64,000 bases of DNA from Gemmatimonas sp. (GCA_011390935.1 JAABRL010000003.1:43608-107607), one strand, 5' to 3'. Shown: positions 36,180-45,906, counted from the first letter of the stretch. The notes: generated from the letters alone by a model not told the origin. Program-made: numbers and translations.

Positions 36180-37790
36180 TCAGAGCCCGTCGAGCAGGGA
36201 ATCGTTGTTGGGCGTGCCCGCGATGCGCTTGATGAGCCACTCCATGCCGGCCTGCGGCGGCATTTGGGCGAGTCCGCGACGGAGCAGATGCACCTTCTGC
36301 AACTGATCGGGCCGATACAGCTTTTCCTCACGACGCGTTCCGCTCACGGCAATGTCGAACGCCGGATAGATGCGCCGGTCGGCGAGGCTGCGGTCGAGCT
36401 TGATTTCGCAGTTGCCGGTACCCTTGAACTCCTCGAAGATCACGTCGTCCATGCGCGACCCGGTTTCGACGAGCGCGGTGGCGATGATCGTGAGCGAGCC
36501 GCCGCCGTTTTCGGGGGCGATCATGCGCGCCGAGCCGAAGAACGCCTTGGGCTTCTGCATGGCGGAGGAATCGAGGCCGCCGGAGAGCGTTCGCCCCGTC
36601 CCGCGTTCCACGGTGTTGTGCGCACGCGCCAGACGCGTAATGGAGTCGAGCACGATCACCACGTCTTTGCCCTGTTCCACCAGGCGCCGCGAACGCTCGA
36701 GCACCATGTCCGCCACTTCCACGTGGCGCTTGGCCGGCATGTCGAAGCTGGAAGCAACGACTTCGCCATAGCCCCATTCGATCATCTCGCTCACTTCTTC
36801 CGGCCGTTCGTCCACGAGCAGAATGAACAGCGCGGCATCGGGATGATTGCTTGCGATACCCTGCGAGATGGCCTGCAGCAGCGTGGTTTTGCCGGCGCGG
36901 GCCGGGGCGACAATGAGCGCCCGCTGGCCGTAGCCGATCGGTGCGATCAGGTCGATCGCGCGACGCGTGAGCTCCGGGCCGGTCTTGGCCGGCTGCCCGG
37001 TTTCGAGTGTGAGCTTGCGGTCGGGGTAACTGGCCGTGAGGGTGTTGAAGTCGGGGCGCTTGCCCTCGATCACCGACGGCCCGTCGTTGAGCGCGGTGAT
37101 TTCAATGATCACCGATCGACCGCGATGATCCTTGCCCCACGTCGCCTCGATCTTGTCACCGCGGCGCAGCGTATGCTGACGCACGAGATGCGGCTGCAGG
37201 AACGGATCGGTCGGGTCGGGGAGATAGCTGTTGGTGGGGCGGCGAATGAAACCGGCGTCGCGTTGCGGGTCGAACCAGCCGGTGACGGTGCCCTCCGCGG
37301 CCGCCGGCGGTCCGAAGTCGCGATGGTTGTCGCGTGGTTCACGAGGCTCACGCGGTTCGCGGTGCTCCCGCGGTTCGCGTCCTTCGCGAGGTCCTCGCCC
37401 GCCGCGTTCCTTGCGAAAGCGACCGCGCCCGCGGCGCGAGTTGCGTCGCTGTCCGTTCTGGCGGAAGTCCGCGCCGGATTCGCCACCAGACGCGGGGGCG
37501 GCCGGCGGGCCGCTCGACGCCGCGGGAGCGGCCGGTGATTCCGCAGCGGGCGGCGGGGTGTCGCTGGGTGGCGACACCGGGGCGCCCTCGGCGGCGGCGT
37601 CGGTGCCCTCGGGACGACGGCGACGCGCGGGCCGCTTCGGGCGGGGCGCCGGGGCGTCAGTGGCCGCGGCGACGCTGCTGTCGTCGGGACCATCGCGATA
37701 CGGATTCGGCTCACCGCCGACATCCGAGGCCTGAGGATCACGGGACCGCGGCCGACGGCCACGGCGGTTGGGACGCTTGGGTTCGTTCAT
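36180..37790 (-). CDS. rho: Transcription termination factor Rho with long disordered arm
   Basis: This 536-residue protein is a hexameric RNA helicase that ends transcription. The first 165 residues are disordered, rich in Arg, Pro, Gly and Ala, and include tandem REPREPREP repeats. An RNA-binding cold-shock domain follows (GWFDPQRDAGFIR), then the RecA-like motor with Walker A in PARAGKTTLLQ, Walker B in VVIVLDSITRLARA, the Q-loop near NTVERGTGRTLSGG and the R-loop region. The arm interrupts or replaces the classical N-terminal helix bundle. Such insertions occur in Actinobacteria and Bacteroidetes. No adjacent co-transcribed gene is visible. Confidence 0.93.
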   Translation of the reverse strand: MNEPKRPNRRGRRPRSRDPQASDVGGEPNPYRDGPDDSSVAAATDAPAPRPKRPARRRRPEGTDAAAEGAPVSPPSDTPPPAAESPAAPAASSGPPAAPASGGESGADFRQNGQRRNSRRGRGRFRKERGGRGPREGREPREHREPREPREPRDNHRDFGPPAAAEGTVTGWFDPQRDAGFIRRPTNSYLPDPTDPFLQPHLVRQHTLRRGDKIEATWGKDHRGRSVIIEITALNDGPSVIEGKRPDFNTLTASYPDRKLTLETGQPAKTGPELTRRAIDLIAPIGYGQRALIVAPARAGKTTLLQAISQGIASNHPDAALFILLVDERPEEVSEMIEWGYGEVVASSFDMPAKRHVEVADMVLERSRRLVEQGKDVVIVLDSITRLARAHNTVERGTGRTLSGGLDSSAMQKPKAFFGSARMIAPENGGGSLTIIATALVETGSRMDDVIFEEFKGTGNCEIKLDRSLADRRIYPAFDIAVSGTRREEKLYRPDQLQKVHLLRRGLAQMPPQAGMEWLIKRIAGTPNNDSLLDGL

Positions 37791-38302
37791 GCTGTACTGC
37801 GTGTGGCGTGGAGGACCGGCGACACCGGTCCGGCGTGCGGCGCAAATGCACCGGATCGTGCGTACCGTACCTGTTCGATCACGCGCCGAAGGCCAGGTGG
37901 CTCGTCGGAGTCGTGGCGATGAAGCGGAACTGGACGGATGGAAATCGGACCAACCTGCATCGGGAAGCCGGAGCTACCCGGTAGTGCAGTGGGACGTGGG
38001 CATCGAACTCGATGGCCCGGCGCGTGGGGCGCTGTCGTCTCGGGGGCCAGCAGACCGATGGCTGAGTGCGTATGCCGCGAGGCACGCTCAGCCGGCTGGC
38101 AGGGACCTACTCAAGAGGGTCGTCACGCGCGTTGCTCCTACAGTACGCCGCTGACCCCATGAATGTTGCAGCACGCTCCCGTTCGCGCAAGCTGCGCCGC
38201 GTCACGAACCAGACGAAATGCGTCTGCGTTGGTCACGGCGTGCCGCCGTTCCGAGCAGCAGCCCCGTCGTCGCCACCACGCCGCTCCGCTACATTTCGCG
38301 CC
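37791..38302. other. 512-bp divergent intergenic region
   Basis: This gap separates rho (leftward) from the TPR gene (rightward) and should hold both promoters and the rho leader. One weak hairpin is seen at about 38059-38096 (GGCTGAG with CTCAGCC). I see no tRNA, no small gene with a ribosome binding site, and no recognisable riboswitch. Confidence 0.5.
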
Positions 38303-38896
38303 ATGATCGCTCCACAATCCGACCTGCGCACCAAATTGGAACGCGCCGTCGCCGAATACGAAGCTTCCGGGAACGTCGGCGTTCTCATGGAACGTCTCCA
38401 CACCGTGCGCGATGGCGCCACAGCCGACGCCCTCGTCGCCGCTGTCGAACCCTGGCGCGATGTGCCCGAAGTCGCCGGTCCCATCTATGAACGGGTGGTG
38501 GCGGAACAGCCCACCAACGCCCGGGCTCTGGTCATTCTGGCCAACGCGTACTGGCTGAGCGGACGCGGCCCGGATGTCGTCGGCGCCCTCGCCGATCGCG
38601 CGCTCGCGGCCGATCCCAACAACCGCGGCGCGTGGCACATGTGGGCGCTTACCGAAGCCAACCAGCGCGATCGCACCATCCGCTGGATTCAGGTCGTGGA
38701 GCGCTTCCCCGAGGATCAGCTGGCCAAGGCCGCCCTCGCCGACAACGCGGCGTCCCTCGCCAGCGCGGAGCACGACAAGGAAGCCATGCAGCTCGCCATT
38801 CGCACCTACGAGCAGCTGCTCGCGGCTGCCACCAGCGAGCAGCAGAAGACGGCGCTCGAGACCGCCCTTGCCACCCTTCGCAAGTGGACGCTGTGA
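38303..38896 (+). CDS. TPR-like cytoplasmic protein
   Basis: This 197-residue helical protein has at least two tetratricopeptide-like units (AGPIYERVVAEQPTNARALV and following; ALAADPNNRGAWHMWALTEA) and a third weaker unit near the end. No signal peptide is present. It is probably a protein-protein interaction module of unknown partner. The ATG at 38303 begins an N-terminal helix; upstream in-frame codons look non-coding. The stop overlaps the AhpD-like gene (GTGA), so the two are likely translated together. Confidence 0.72.
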   Translation: MIAPQSDLRTKLERAVAEYEASGNVGVLMERLHTVRDGATADALVAAVEPWRDVPEVAGPIYERVVAEQPTNARALVILANAYWLSGRGPDVVGALADRALAADPNNRGAWHMWALTEANQRDRTIRWIQVVERFPEDQLAKAALADNAASLASAEHDKEAMQLAIRTYEQLLAAATSEQQKTALETALATLRKWTL

Positions 38897-39303
38897 GCCC
38901 CGATCACGATTCGCACGCGCCAGCGCCGACACCCGACGAAGAAGCCGCTGGCTCGCTGGCCGAGTTTCGCGCGTTCCGTGAGCGCATGAACACGCGCATT
39001 CTCGGCGAAAACAATCTGGTCATCAATCGCTTCTTCAATCTCGACGGCCGCGCGTATGAAGCCGGTGCGCTCGATGTGAAGACGAAAGAGCTGCTCGGCC
39101 TCGTGGCGTCGCTCGTGCTGCGCTGCGACGACTGCATCACGTACCACATCGTGCGCTGCGCCGAGGAAGGCGTCACGCGCGACGAGGCGTTCGAGACGCT
39201 GAGCATCGGGCTGATCGTGGGCGGCAGCATCGTGATTCCGCACCTGCGTCGCGCGGTCGATCGGTGGGACGAGTTGGCGAAAAGCGGCGCGCCTGACGCC
39301 TGA
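38893..39303 (+). CDS. AhpD/carboxymuconolactone decarboxylase-family protein
   Basis: This 136-residue all-helical protein has the AhpD signature CxxC...H (C78, C81, H85 in RCDDCITYH), preceded by a TKELLGLVASLVL helix. Family members reduce peroxides through the Cys pair or act as decarboxylases. The two Cys make a redox role more likely. It starts at a GTG overlapping the TPR gene stop. Only 17 bp separate its end from the convergent deacetylase gene. Confidence 0.83.
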   Translation: MSPDHDSHAPAPTPDEEAAGSLAEFRAFRERMNTRILGENNLVINRFFNLDGRAYEAGALDVKTKELLGLVASLVLRCDDCITYHIVRCAEEGVTRDEAFETLSIGLIVGGSIVIPHLRRAVDRWDELAKSGAPDA

Positions 39304-39320
39304 CGGCCAACGAGTGAAGC

Positions 39321-40409
39321 CTACGGCGCCTGTCCGGCGACCGTGTTCGGGTTGCCGTCGCTCACATACCGACCGCCGGCTCCCTCCTTCTCGAGCGTAC
39401 GCAACGTGGGATAGAGCGGCATCCCCCGTCCGAGGGGGATGCGCGGCAAGGAACGCGGGTTGAACTGCGGATCGTGCGGACTGCGCGCCGGTCCACCGGC
39501 GACTTCAAACACCGCGTCGTACGCATAGCGCACGGTGCGCTGCGACTTGGGATCGGTCCACGCACCGCCCCACGCCAGCGGCTTGTTCTTCGGCCACATG
39601 CCCAGCGGCAGCGCGAAACCGCGCACGCGGTAGCCAGGCATCGCCGAGTCGATCGCCAGCTCGCCGCGCGCGATCTGCTCCTGCACGAACGCATCGTCAT
39701 ACTTGTCGAGTCGCGCGTGCCACAGCGTGTGGTTGCACAGTTCGAAGCCGAGCGAATCCAGGTGCGCCAGCTTGCGGAAGCGCCACGCCGATTCCTGCCC
39801 CTCGATGCCCTTGTTGCCGAAGAAGCTGCGCCCCGCTTCGGCACCGCTCAGCAGGCAGAACGATCCCCGGTGCCGCCACTCCGGCTTGCCCTTGGCGAAG
39901 TCCAGCCAGATGCCGAGCGCACTCGTGGGGTCTACCACCAGCTGTCCGCCCTGCTCCAGGTAGCGAAACTGGCTCGGCGATGCGTCGTCGAACACGAAGT
40001 GCACCGGCGACGTACCCGCCGGCAGATCGATACGCTTGTCGAGCAGCTCGCCAAGCCCGATCGGGCGATAGCCGCGCGCGTACAGCGTGTCGAGTTCGGC
40101 GCGGAAGCGTTCGCGGCTGACCGCGTAGCTCCCGTCCTCGTCCACCACGAGGTGGTACTCCACGATGGGAATGCGCCCGTACTCATTGGGCGGGAGCGTC
40201 GTAACCGGACCCGACGCCGACACCGGCACCGATTCCATCGTTTCGGTGCCAACCCTGTCACCATTCGCGGCGTCCAACCGTACGGAGTCCGTGACGCTCG
40301 TCTCGGCCGGTTCCTCGGCGGCCAGCTCGGCACGCGGTGCCTCACCGCAGGCAGCGACCGTGAGGAGGCATAGCGCGGCGATCAGGCGAGGTCTGGCGAA
40401 ACTCGGCAT
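39321..40409 (-). CDS. Polysaccharide deacetylase-like lipoprotein
   Basis: This 362-residue protein has a lipoprotein signal (LLTVAAC). The carbohydrate esterase 4 (NodB) fold is indicated by HFVFDDAS (motif 1, Asp-Asp) and CNHTLWH (motif 2, HxxxH-type zinc ligands), with a TM-barrel order of strands. It probably removes N-acetyl groups from an envelope glycan in the periplasm. About 60 residues of acidic linker follow the lipobox. The ATG at 40409 is chosen because it begins the signal; a longer frame from 40442 would overlap the divergent PBP start. Confidence 0.78.
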   Translation of the reverse strand: MPSFARPRLIAALCLLTVAACGEAPRAELAAEEPAETSVTDSVRLDAANGDRVGTETMESVPVSASGPVTTLPPNEYGRIPIVEYHLVVDEDGSYAVSRERFRAELDTLYARGYRPIGLGELLDKRIDLPAGTSPVHFVFDDASPSQFRYLEQGGQLVVDPTSALGIWLDFAKGKPEWRHRGSFCLLSGAEAGRSFFGNKGIEGQESAWRFRKLAHLDSLGFELCNHTLWHARLDKYDDAFVQEQIARGELAIDSAMPGYRVRGFALPLGMWPKNKPLAWGGAWTDPKSQRTVRYAYDAVFEVAGGPARSPHDPQFNPRSLPRIPLGRGMPLYPTLRTLEKEGAGGRYVSDGNPNTVAGQAP

Positions 40410-40432
40410 CTGCAACGGGGTCGAATACACGA

Positions 40433-42766
40433 ATGGACGCATTCCGGAACGATAGCGAGGCGCCGAAGGGCGAGGGAGACACTGTTCGCGCCGCGTATGA
40501 CGGCGGTCACAGTCGGCGCTCGCCGCTGTGGCGCCGTCGGTTGCGGCACGCTGGCCGACGTCTCGTCGTGCTCGGGCACCGGGCTCGGCGCGATCGTCGC
40601 GTGTGGGCCACCGCTGCGCTGCTCGTGGTCGCCTCCGGCATCACCGGCGCCAACTGGTGGCAGACCTGCGGGTTCGATGCGTGTCCGACGCCAGAGGCGC
40701 TACGGGAGTGGCGTCCGCGCGCGGGCGATCGCCTGCTCACGCACGATGGGCAGCTGCTCGGCCTGCTCGATCCGGTGCGCCGAGTGCCCGTGGAGTACGC
40801 CAGCATCCCTACGCACGTGCGCGATGCGTTCGTGGCGGTGGAAGACCGACGCTTCCGTGAGCACGGCGGCATCGACGTGCGTGGCATCGCGCGTGCCGCG
40901 CTGAGCAACCTGCGTGCCGGTGGTGTGCGGGAAGGCGCCAGCACGATCACCATGCAGCTTGCGCGCAATGCGTTTCTCACCGACGAAGTGCGCGGGTGGA
41001 AGCGCAAGGCACTCGAGGTGCGCTACGCCTGGCTGCTCGAGTCGGCACTCACGAAGGATGAGATCCTCGAGCGCTACCTCAATACGATCTATTTCGGCAG
41101 CGGCACGTGGGGTGTCGAAGCCGCATCGCGCGATCTGCTTGGCAAGGGGATCGCCAAAGCGAGCCCGGCCGACGCTGCGCTGCTCGCCGGGCTGCCCAAG
41201 GCGCCGAGCACGTACAACCCGCGTCGCAACGCCGAACGTGCGCGAACGCGACGTGATGTCGTGCTCGGCGTGCTCGTGGCCGCGGAGCTGATGGACAGCA
41301 GCGACGCGGCGCGTGTGCGGGCGCGTCCGGTACGCGTGCCATCGCGCGCGTGGCGCCCCGACTGGCCGGCGCACACGTGGGCCGTCGACGTCGTGCGCAG
41401 CACGCTCGATTCGCTGCAGGAGGCCGGCGCGCTCCCGAGCACGGCGCGCATGCGCGATCTCGTCGTGCACACCACGGTCGATGCCCGCGCGCAGCGCGCC
41501 GCCGAACGCACGCTGGCGCGCGGTGCTGCGCGCGTGGACGGCGCACGGCGTGATGCCAAGGCGCACCCCACGCAGGGCGCGCTCGTGGCACTCGATCCGG
41601 GCACCGGTGCCGTGCGCGCCGTTGCCGGTGGGCGCTCCGTTGATGCGCGCGGATTCAATCGCGCCTTGTACGCAAGCCGGCAGGTGGGCTCCACCTTCAA
41701 GCCGTTCGTCTACGCTGCGGCATTTGCGCATGGCTACGCGGGCAATCGGATGCTTAGCGACGACCCGCTCTCCATCCGGGCCGGCCGCACGATGTGGACC
41801 CCTACCAACTTCGGCGATCGTCATGACGGCGTGATGACCATGCGCACCGCGCTCGTGCGCTCCAACAACACGGCCACCGTGCGACTCGCGCAGGATATCG
41901 GCAACAAGCCGGTGATCGCACTCGCACGCAGCACCGGCATCACCTCGCCGCTACCCGATGTACCGTCGCTCTCGCTCGGCAGTGCCTCGCTCACCCCAAT
42001 CGAGCTTACGGCCGCTTATTCCGCGTTCGCAAATGGCGGATGGCGCGTGACGCCGCATGTGGTGACGCGCGTGGAAACGGCCGACGGTGCGCTGCTGTGG
42101 GAGCGCACGCCGAGCACGCGGGAACGCGCCCTGTCGGTAGAGGACGCGTTTCTGATCACGTCACTGCTGCGCTCCGCTGTGGATCAGGGGACGGGTCGCG
42201 CCGTGCGCGAACAGGGCGTGTATGGACCGGTCGCTGGCAAGACGGGCACCACCAACGATGGCGCCGACGCGTGGTTCGTGGGCTACTCGCCCTCGCTCGT
42301 GACGAGCGTGTGGTTGGGCACCGACGCTCCACGGTCACTCGGGGCGGCGGCGTCGGGCGGGCGCTACGCCGCGCCGGTGTGGGCGCAGTTCATGCGCACC
42401 GGCTGGCACTCGCCCGAGCAGGATCGCGAGTGGCGCGCGCCGCCCACGCTCATGGCGCACACCATCGACGCGAACAGCGGCAAGTTGTTCGGGGACTGGT
42501 GCGATGGCGAGCCGGCGATGGAGTGGTTCAAGCCCGGCACCGAACCCACGGCGCGGTGCGACGGCGGCTGGTTCCGCTGGGCGCGCGGTGACCGCAGCAT
42601 TCCCGACGACGCGATCGACGCGGTGGAGGGCGTGCTCGGCGAGGCGATCGGTGAAGGACGCGTGCGGCAGTCGCTCCTTCGCCGATTGGCAAACGAGTTC
42701 CGCCGTAGCCAGCCTACGCCTGCTTCGGCACGAAATGGCCGAGGAACACCCGTTCCTGAGCGGTAA
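40433..42766 (+). CDS. Class A penicillin-binding protein (PBP1-type)
   Basis: This 777-residue bifunctional enzyme polymerises and cross-links peptidoglycan. After a basic cytoplasmic tail and one membrane helix (about 57-75) comes the GT51 domain (catalytic E137 in AVEDRRFREHGG, then GASTITMQLARN and RKALEVRYAWLLE). The transpeptidase domain follows with S420 in GSTFK, SNN and KTGTT motifs. The C-terminal 60 residues are short and polar. Its last 53 bp overlap the end of the convergent rhomboid gene. The start lies close to the divergent deacetylase start, a pairing that fits envelope work. Confidence 0.92.
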   Translation: MDAFRNDSEAPKGEGDTVRAAYDGGHSRRSPLWRRRLRHAGRRLVVLGHRARRDRRVWATAALLVVASGITGANWWQTCGFDACPTPEALREWRPRAGDRLLTHDGQLLGLLDPVRRVPVEYASIPTHVRDAFVAVEDRRFREHGGIDVRGIARAALSNLRAGGVREGASTITMQLARNAFLTDEVRGWKRKALEVRYAWLLESALTKDEILERYLNTIYFGSGTWGVEAASRDLLGKGIAKASPADAALLAGLPKAPSTYNPRRNAERARTRRDVVLGVLVAAELMDSSDAARVRARPVRVPSRAWRPDWPAHTWAVDVVRSTLDSLQEAGALPSTARMRDLVVHTTVDARAQRAAERTLARGAARVDGARRDAKAHPTQGALVALDPGTGAVRAVAGGRSVDARGFNRALYASRQVGSTFKPFVYAAAFAHGYAGNRMLSDDPLSIRAGRTMWTPTNFGDRHDGVMTMRTALVRSNNTATVRLAQDIGNKPVIALARSTGITSPLPDVPSLSLGSASLTPIELTAAYSAFANGGWRVTPHVVTRVETADGALLWERTPSTRERALSVEDAFLITSLLRSAVDQGTGRAVREQGVYGPVAGKTGTTNDGADAWFVGYSPSLVTSVWLGTDAPRSLGAAASGGRYAAPVWAQFMRTGWHSPEQDREWRAPPTLMAHTIDANSGKLFGDWCDGEPAMEWFKPGTEPTARCDGGWFRWARGDRSIPDDAIDAVEGVLGEAIGEGRVRQSLLRRLANEFRRSQPTPASARNGRGTPVPER

Positions 42767-43472
42767 GGCTGCCTTCGCCCTTCTCTTCGATCTTCTGGAG
42801 AATGCGTTGCACTTCGTCGCGATTGACTTCGTGCACCATCGACAGGTTCACGCTGCGCCAGTCGCCAACGGGAATCGTCTTGGGCGGCGGGCCGGCGACC
42901 TTGGCTTGCCACTGCTTGCTCGGTGAGCGCTTGTCGGCCCACTTGAGATAAATGAACGCGCCGAGGTATCCGCCGAGATGCGCGAAGTGCGCCACGCCAC
43001 CGCCGCCCTTGAAGCCGCCATAGAGCGTGATCAGCGTCATGAGGATCACCAGCACGCGTGCCTCAATCGGGATGATGCCCCAGATGAGGATCTTGTCGCG
43101 CGGGTAGAACATCGCGAAGGCCAGCTGCACGCCGAACACCGCACCCGATGCGCCCACGATCGCCGCGTAGGGCGTGAAGAAGAGCGAGAGCAGGCCGCCC
43201 GTGATGCCGGCAATTAGGTACATGCGAATGAAGTGCGCACTACCCAGGCGCGCTTCCACGCGCGGCCCGAAGATGAACAGCGCGAACATGTTGAACAGAA
43301 TGTGCGTCAGCCCGAAGGTGCTGTGCGCAAACATGTACGTGATGATCGTCCACGGCCGCATGAGCAGCGCGGCGGGCACGAGTGCCAGAACTCGCGTCAT
43401 GCCCGGCAGGGAAAGCTGCAGCAGGTAGACGGCGATGTTGGCGTAGAGCAGTCGCTGGACCCAGGGTGTCAT
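42714..43472 (-). CDS. Rhomboid-family intramembrane serine protease
   Basis: This 252-residue protein has six membrane helices. The catalytic dyad is S109 in GASGAVFG and H165 in VAHFAHLGG. The L1-loop region holds the HSTFGLTHILFNMFAL segment conserved in the family. It cuts single-pass membrane proteins within the bilayer. A basic soluble C-terminal domain of about 75 residues follows. The final 53 bp are antisense to the PBP gene end. Substrates are unknown. Confidence 0.9.
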   Translation of the reverse strand: MTPWVQRLLYANIAVYLLQLSLPGMTRVLALVPAALLMRPWTIITYMFAHSTFGLTHILFNMFALFIFGPRVEARLGSAHFIRMYLIAGITGGLLSLFFTPYAAIVGASGAVFGVQLAFAMFYPRDKILIWGIIPIEARVLVILMTLITLYGGFKGGGGVAHFAHLGGYLGAFIYLKWADKRSPSKQWQAKVAGPPPKTIPVGDWRSVNLSMVHEVNRDEVQRILQKIEEKGEGSLTAQERVFLGHFVPKQA

Positions 43473-43526
43473 GCGATGATTCTAACCCCGGGAACGCGTC
43501 CTGTGCCCTCGCGCGCCGCCATGCCG

Positions 43527-44609
43527 TCAGCGAGCCGCCACTGCCGTGCGGATATGCGGGTCGAGCAGTACCGCGAGTGCGGTGCCGAACGCCGCGCCGC
43601 TGCCGATGACCTCTTCCATCGCAATGGTGGCGTAGTAGCCGGCGCTGCGATTGATCCATGGGGTGAAGCCGAACGCGCCAGGGGACGAGAGCGAGGCGCA
43701 CCCTGTGGCGGGTGTGCTGCACTGCAGCCACACGGCGAGGCCGTAGCGAAACGCCCACCCCTGACTCTGCGCGGGGGACGACCCGATCACCGCGGCAGGA
43801 TAGGGCTCGCGGGCCTGTTCGTCGAACAGCTCAGCTGTGGCCACGCGTGCGGTTCCCAGGCGTCCCCTGTTGAAAATGAGTCCGAGCAATGTGCCGTAGT
43901 CGTGCGCGGAGGCGCGCATGCCTCCGGCGATGAGCGGGTTGGCGAGGCCGAGCGACTGCCCCGGATACGTGTAGAAGCGCACGCTCGTGGGTAGTCCCAA
44001 GGGGTCGGTGAGCCGTTCACGCACGAGCTGTTGCCACGTGCGTCCGGTGGCCACTTCGGCCATGCGCGCCGCGACATGCAGATGCGTACTTCCGTAGTCG
44101 TAGCGCGTGCCGGGCGCGGCCACCATCGGCTGCTGTGCAATCGAAGCCACGCACGCTTCGAGTGTGGAGAGCGCATTGAGCGTACACGCAGCTTCCTCGC
44201 GCAGCCCGGAGGTGAACGACAGCAGATGTCGCAACGTGATCGTGCCGGCCTGTCCCGTCCAGCCGAGCACCTGTCCCGTGGTGCTGGTGAGCGACAGCTC
44301 CCCCCGCGCCACGACATCGAGCAGGACGACACCCGCGATCCACTTCGACGCGCTGGCGATGGCGACCTGCTGCGTTGGCGAGAAACCGCCGTAGCTGCGC
44401 TCGTAGACGCGTTCGTTGGCGGCGTCGTACACGCTCACGGTAAGTCGGTTGTACGACGGGTTGGCCGCGATCATCGCCTGCGTCACACTGTCTACGGCGG
44501 CCCAGCGTGCGGCGGCCGGTGGATTCACCGGTGGCGCAACCGGGGATGCGCGGTCCCCGCTGCAGGCCGCCAGCAGCGCAACGCTGGCGAAGACGGCGAG
44601 GCGATGCAT
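43527..44609 (-). CDS. Beta-lactamase-fold serine hydrolase, lipoprotein
   Basis: This 360-residue protein has a lipoprotein signal (VALLAAC). It shows the class C/EstB-type pattern: nucleophile in SASKW (SxxK), a YDYGS segment in the YxN position, and a LLSFTSGL segment typical of this family of peptidases and esterases. The KTG-like motif is not clear, so antibiotic hydrolysis is not implied. The start is 1 bp after the DUF1501 stop, so it is the last gene of a DUF1800-DUF1501-hydrolase operon. Confidence 0.8.
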   Translation of the reverse strand: MHRLAVFASVALLAACSGDRASPVAPPVNPPAAARWAAVDSVTQAMIAANPSYNRLTVSVYDAANERVYERSYGGFSPTQQVAIASASKWIAGVVLLDVVARGELSLTSTTGQVLGWTGQAGTITLRHLLSFTSGLREEAACTLNALSTLEACVASIAQQPMVAAPGTRYDYGSTHLHVAARMAEVATGRTWQQLVRERLTDPLGLPTSVRFYTYPGQSLGLANPLIAGGMRASAHDYGTLLGLIFNRGRLGTARVATAELFDEQAREPYPAAVIGSSPAQSQGWAFRYGLAVWLQCSTPATGCASLSSPGAFGFTPWINRSAGYYATIAMEEVIGSGAAFGTALAVLLDPHIRTAVAAR

Positions 44610-44610
44610 C

Positions 44611-45885
44611 TCAGCGACTCGGGAGCAGGCCAAGCCACTCCTGCTGGCGCGCACCATAGCCGGGGAACACGGTGTCGAGGGCATGGCCTCCAAGATGGCG
44701 CGCCGTCACCTCGCTGAACACTGCCCGGAAGTCGGTGGTGAGCGTGAGATCGCGCCCTTCGAACAGCTGTTCACGCTCGAGTCCTGGCCAGCGACCGAGT
44801 ACGGTGCGCTGCGCGGCGAGGTTGCCGCCGATCACGAACATCGCACCGGCGTGCCCATGATCGGTGCCGCCCGTGCCGTTCTGTCGCACCGTGCGCCCGA
44901 ACTCCGACATGGTGAGGATCACGACATCATCCATGCGATCGCCGAGATCGAGCACCAGTGCGGCCACACTCTGCGAGAAATCGCCGAGGCGATTGGCGAG
45001 CTGCCCTTGCGCCCCACCCTGATTCACGTGCGTGTCCCAGCCGCCCACATCGGCGAAGGCCACCTCGAGCCCGACGTTCGACTTGATGAGCTGGGCGATC
45101 TGCTGCAGCCGCTGCCCGAATGGCGACCGCGGATACGCCGCGCCGTTGGCCGGCCGATACTGCAGCGGATTGGCGGAACGCAGCAGCTTCACCGCATCGA
45201 ACATCTCCGACGCCGAACCGTGCACGAGATCGGCCTTGCCCGTGCGATAGAGCGCTTCGAGGCGCGCGGCGGCATCACCACCACCGCCGCGAATCGAAAA
45301 CTCCTCGAGCGAGTTCATGGCCACGACGGGCGACGCGCCATCGAGAATGCGCGGCGTCTGCTGTGTCATGGACACGGCGCGGAACGGCGACGATGGCGTG
45401 CAGTTGGCCTCGCATGTGCCCTCGACGGCGAGCAGGCGGTTCAGCCAGCCATCGCGCGTACCCTTGTTGTCGGGCGTGGCGGTTTCCATGTAGTCCTGCG
45501 CATCGAAGTGCGAGCGGGACGCACTCGGACTGCCCACGGCGTGCACCGGCACCAGCAGTCCGCGATCGTAGAGCGGCTTGAACGGCGCGAGTGACGGATG
45601 CAGGCCGAAGAAACCGTCGAGGTCGATCGCGGCGAGCGCACCGGCTGTGCGTGTCGGCGCGGCCACCGCGAGCTGCGGACGCGCGCTGTAGTACGCCTTC
45701 TCGCCGAAGGGCACGACCACGTTGAGCGCGTCGGCCGCACCGCGCTGGAAGAGGCAGATGAGCGTCTTGCCACGCGCCGCGCGCGGCAGCGACATGCCCA
45801 TCACCGTGCGTTGCAGGAATGACGGCGACAGCCCCATCGTGACGAGGGCGAGCGCACCGGACTTGAGAAAGACTCGACGTTGCAT
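44611..45885 (-). CDS. DUF1501 protein with Tat signal
   Basis: This 424-residue protein opens with RRVFLKSG followed by a hydrophobic stretch, a twin-arginine signal, so it is exported folded. The body has an alkaline phosphatase/sulfatase-like fold typical of DUF1501 (FQRGAADALNVVVP, DVGGWDTHVNQGG, TMSEFGRTVRQNG, GTDHGHAGA). The function of DUF1501 is unknown, but it is nearly always encoded beside DUF1800, as here. The gap to the DUF1800 gene is 21 bp. Confidence 0.87.
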   Translation of the reverse strand: MQRRVFLKSGALALVTMGLSPSFLQRTVMGMSLPRAARGKTLICLFQRGAADALNVVVPFGEKAYYSARPQLAVAAPTRTAGALAAIDLDGFFGLHPSLAPFKPLYDRGLLVPVHAVGSPSASRSHFDAQDYMETATPDNKGTRDGWLNRLLAVEGTCEANCTPSSPFRAVSMTQQTPRILDGASPVVAMNSLEEFSIRGGGGDAAARLEALYRTGKADLVHGSASEMFDAVKLLRSANPLQYRPANGAAYPRSPFGQRLQQIAQLIKSNVGLEVAFADVGGWDTHVNQGGAQGQLANRLGDFSQSVAALVLDLGDRMDDVVILTMSEFGRTVRQNGTGGTDHGHAGAMFVIGGNLAAQRTVLGRWPGLEREQLFEGRDLTLTTDFRAVFSEVTARHLGGHALDTVFPGYGARQQEWLGLLPSR

Positions 45886-45906
45886 GCGTTGGTCTCCGGT
45901 GGGCGG

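Noticed and set aside
37876-37900. tRNA-like GTTCGATC segment upstream of rho
   Set aside because: The flanking bases do not form a T stem and no acceptor or anticodon arm can be drawn.
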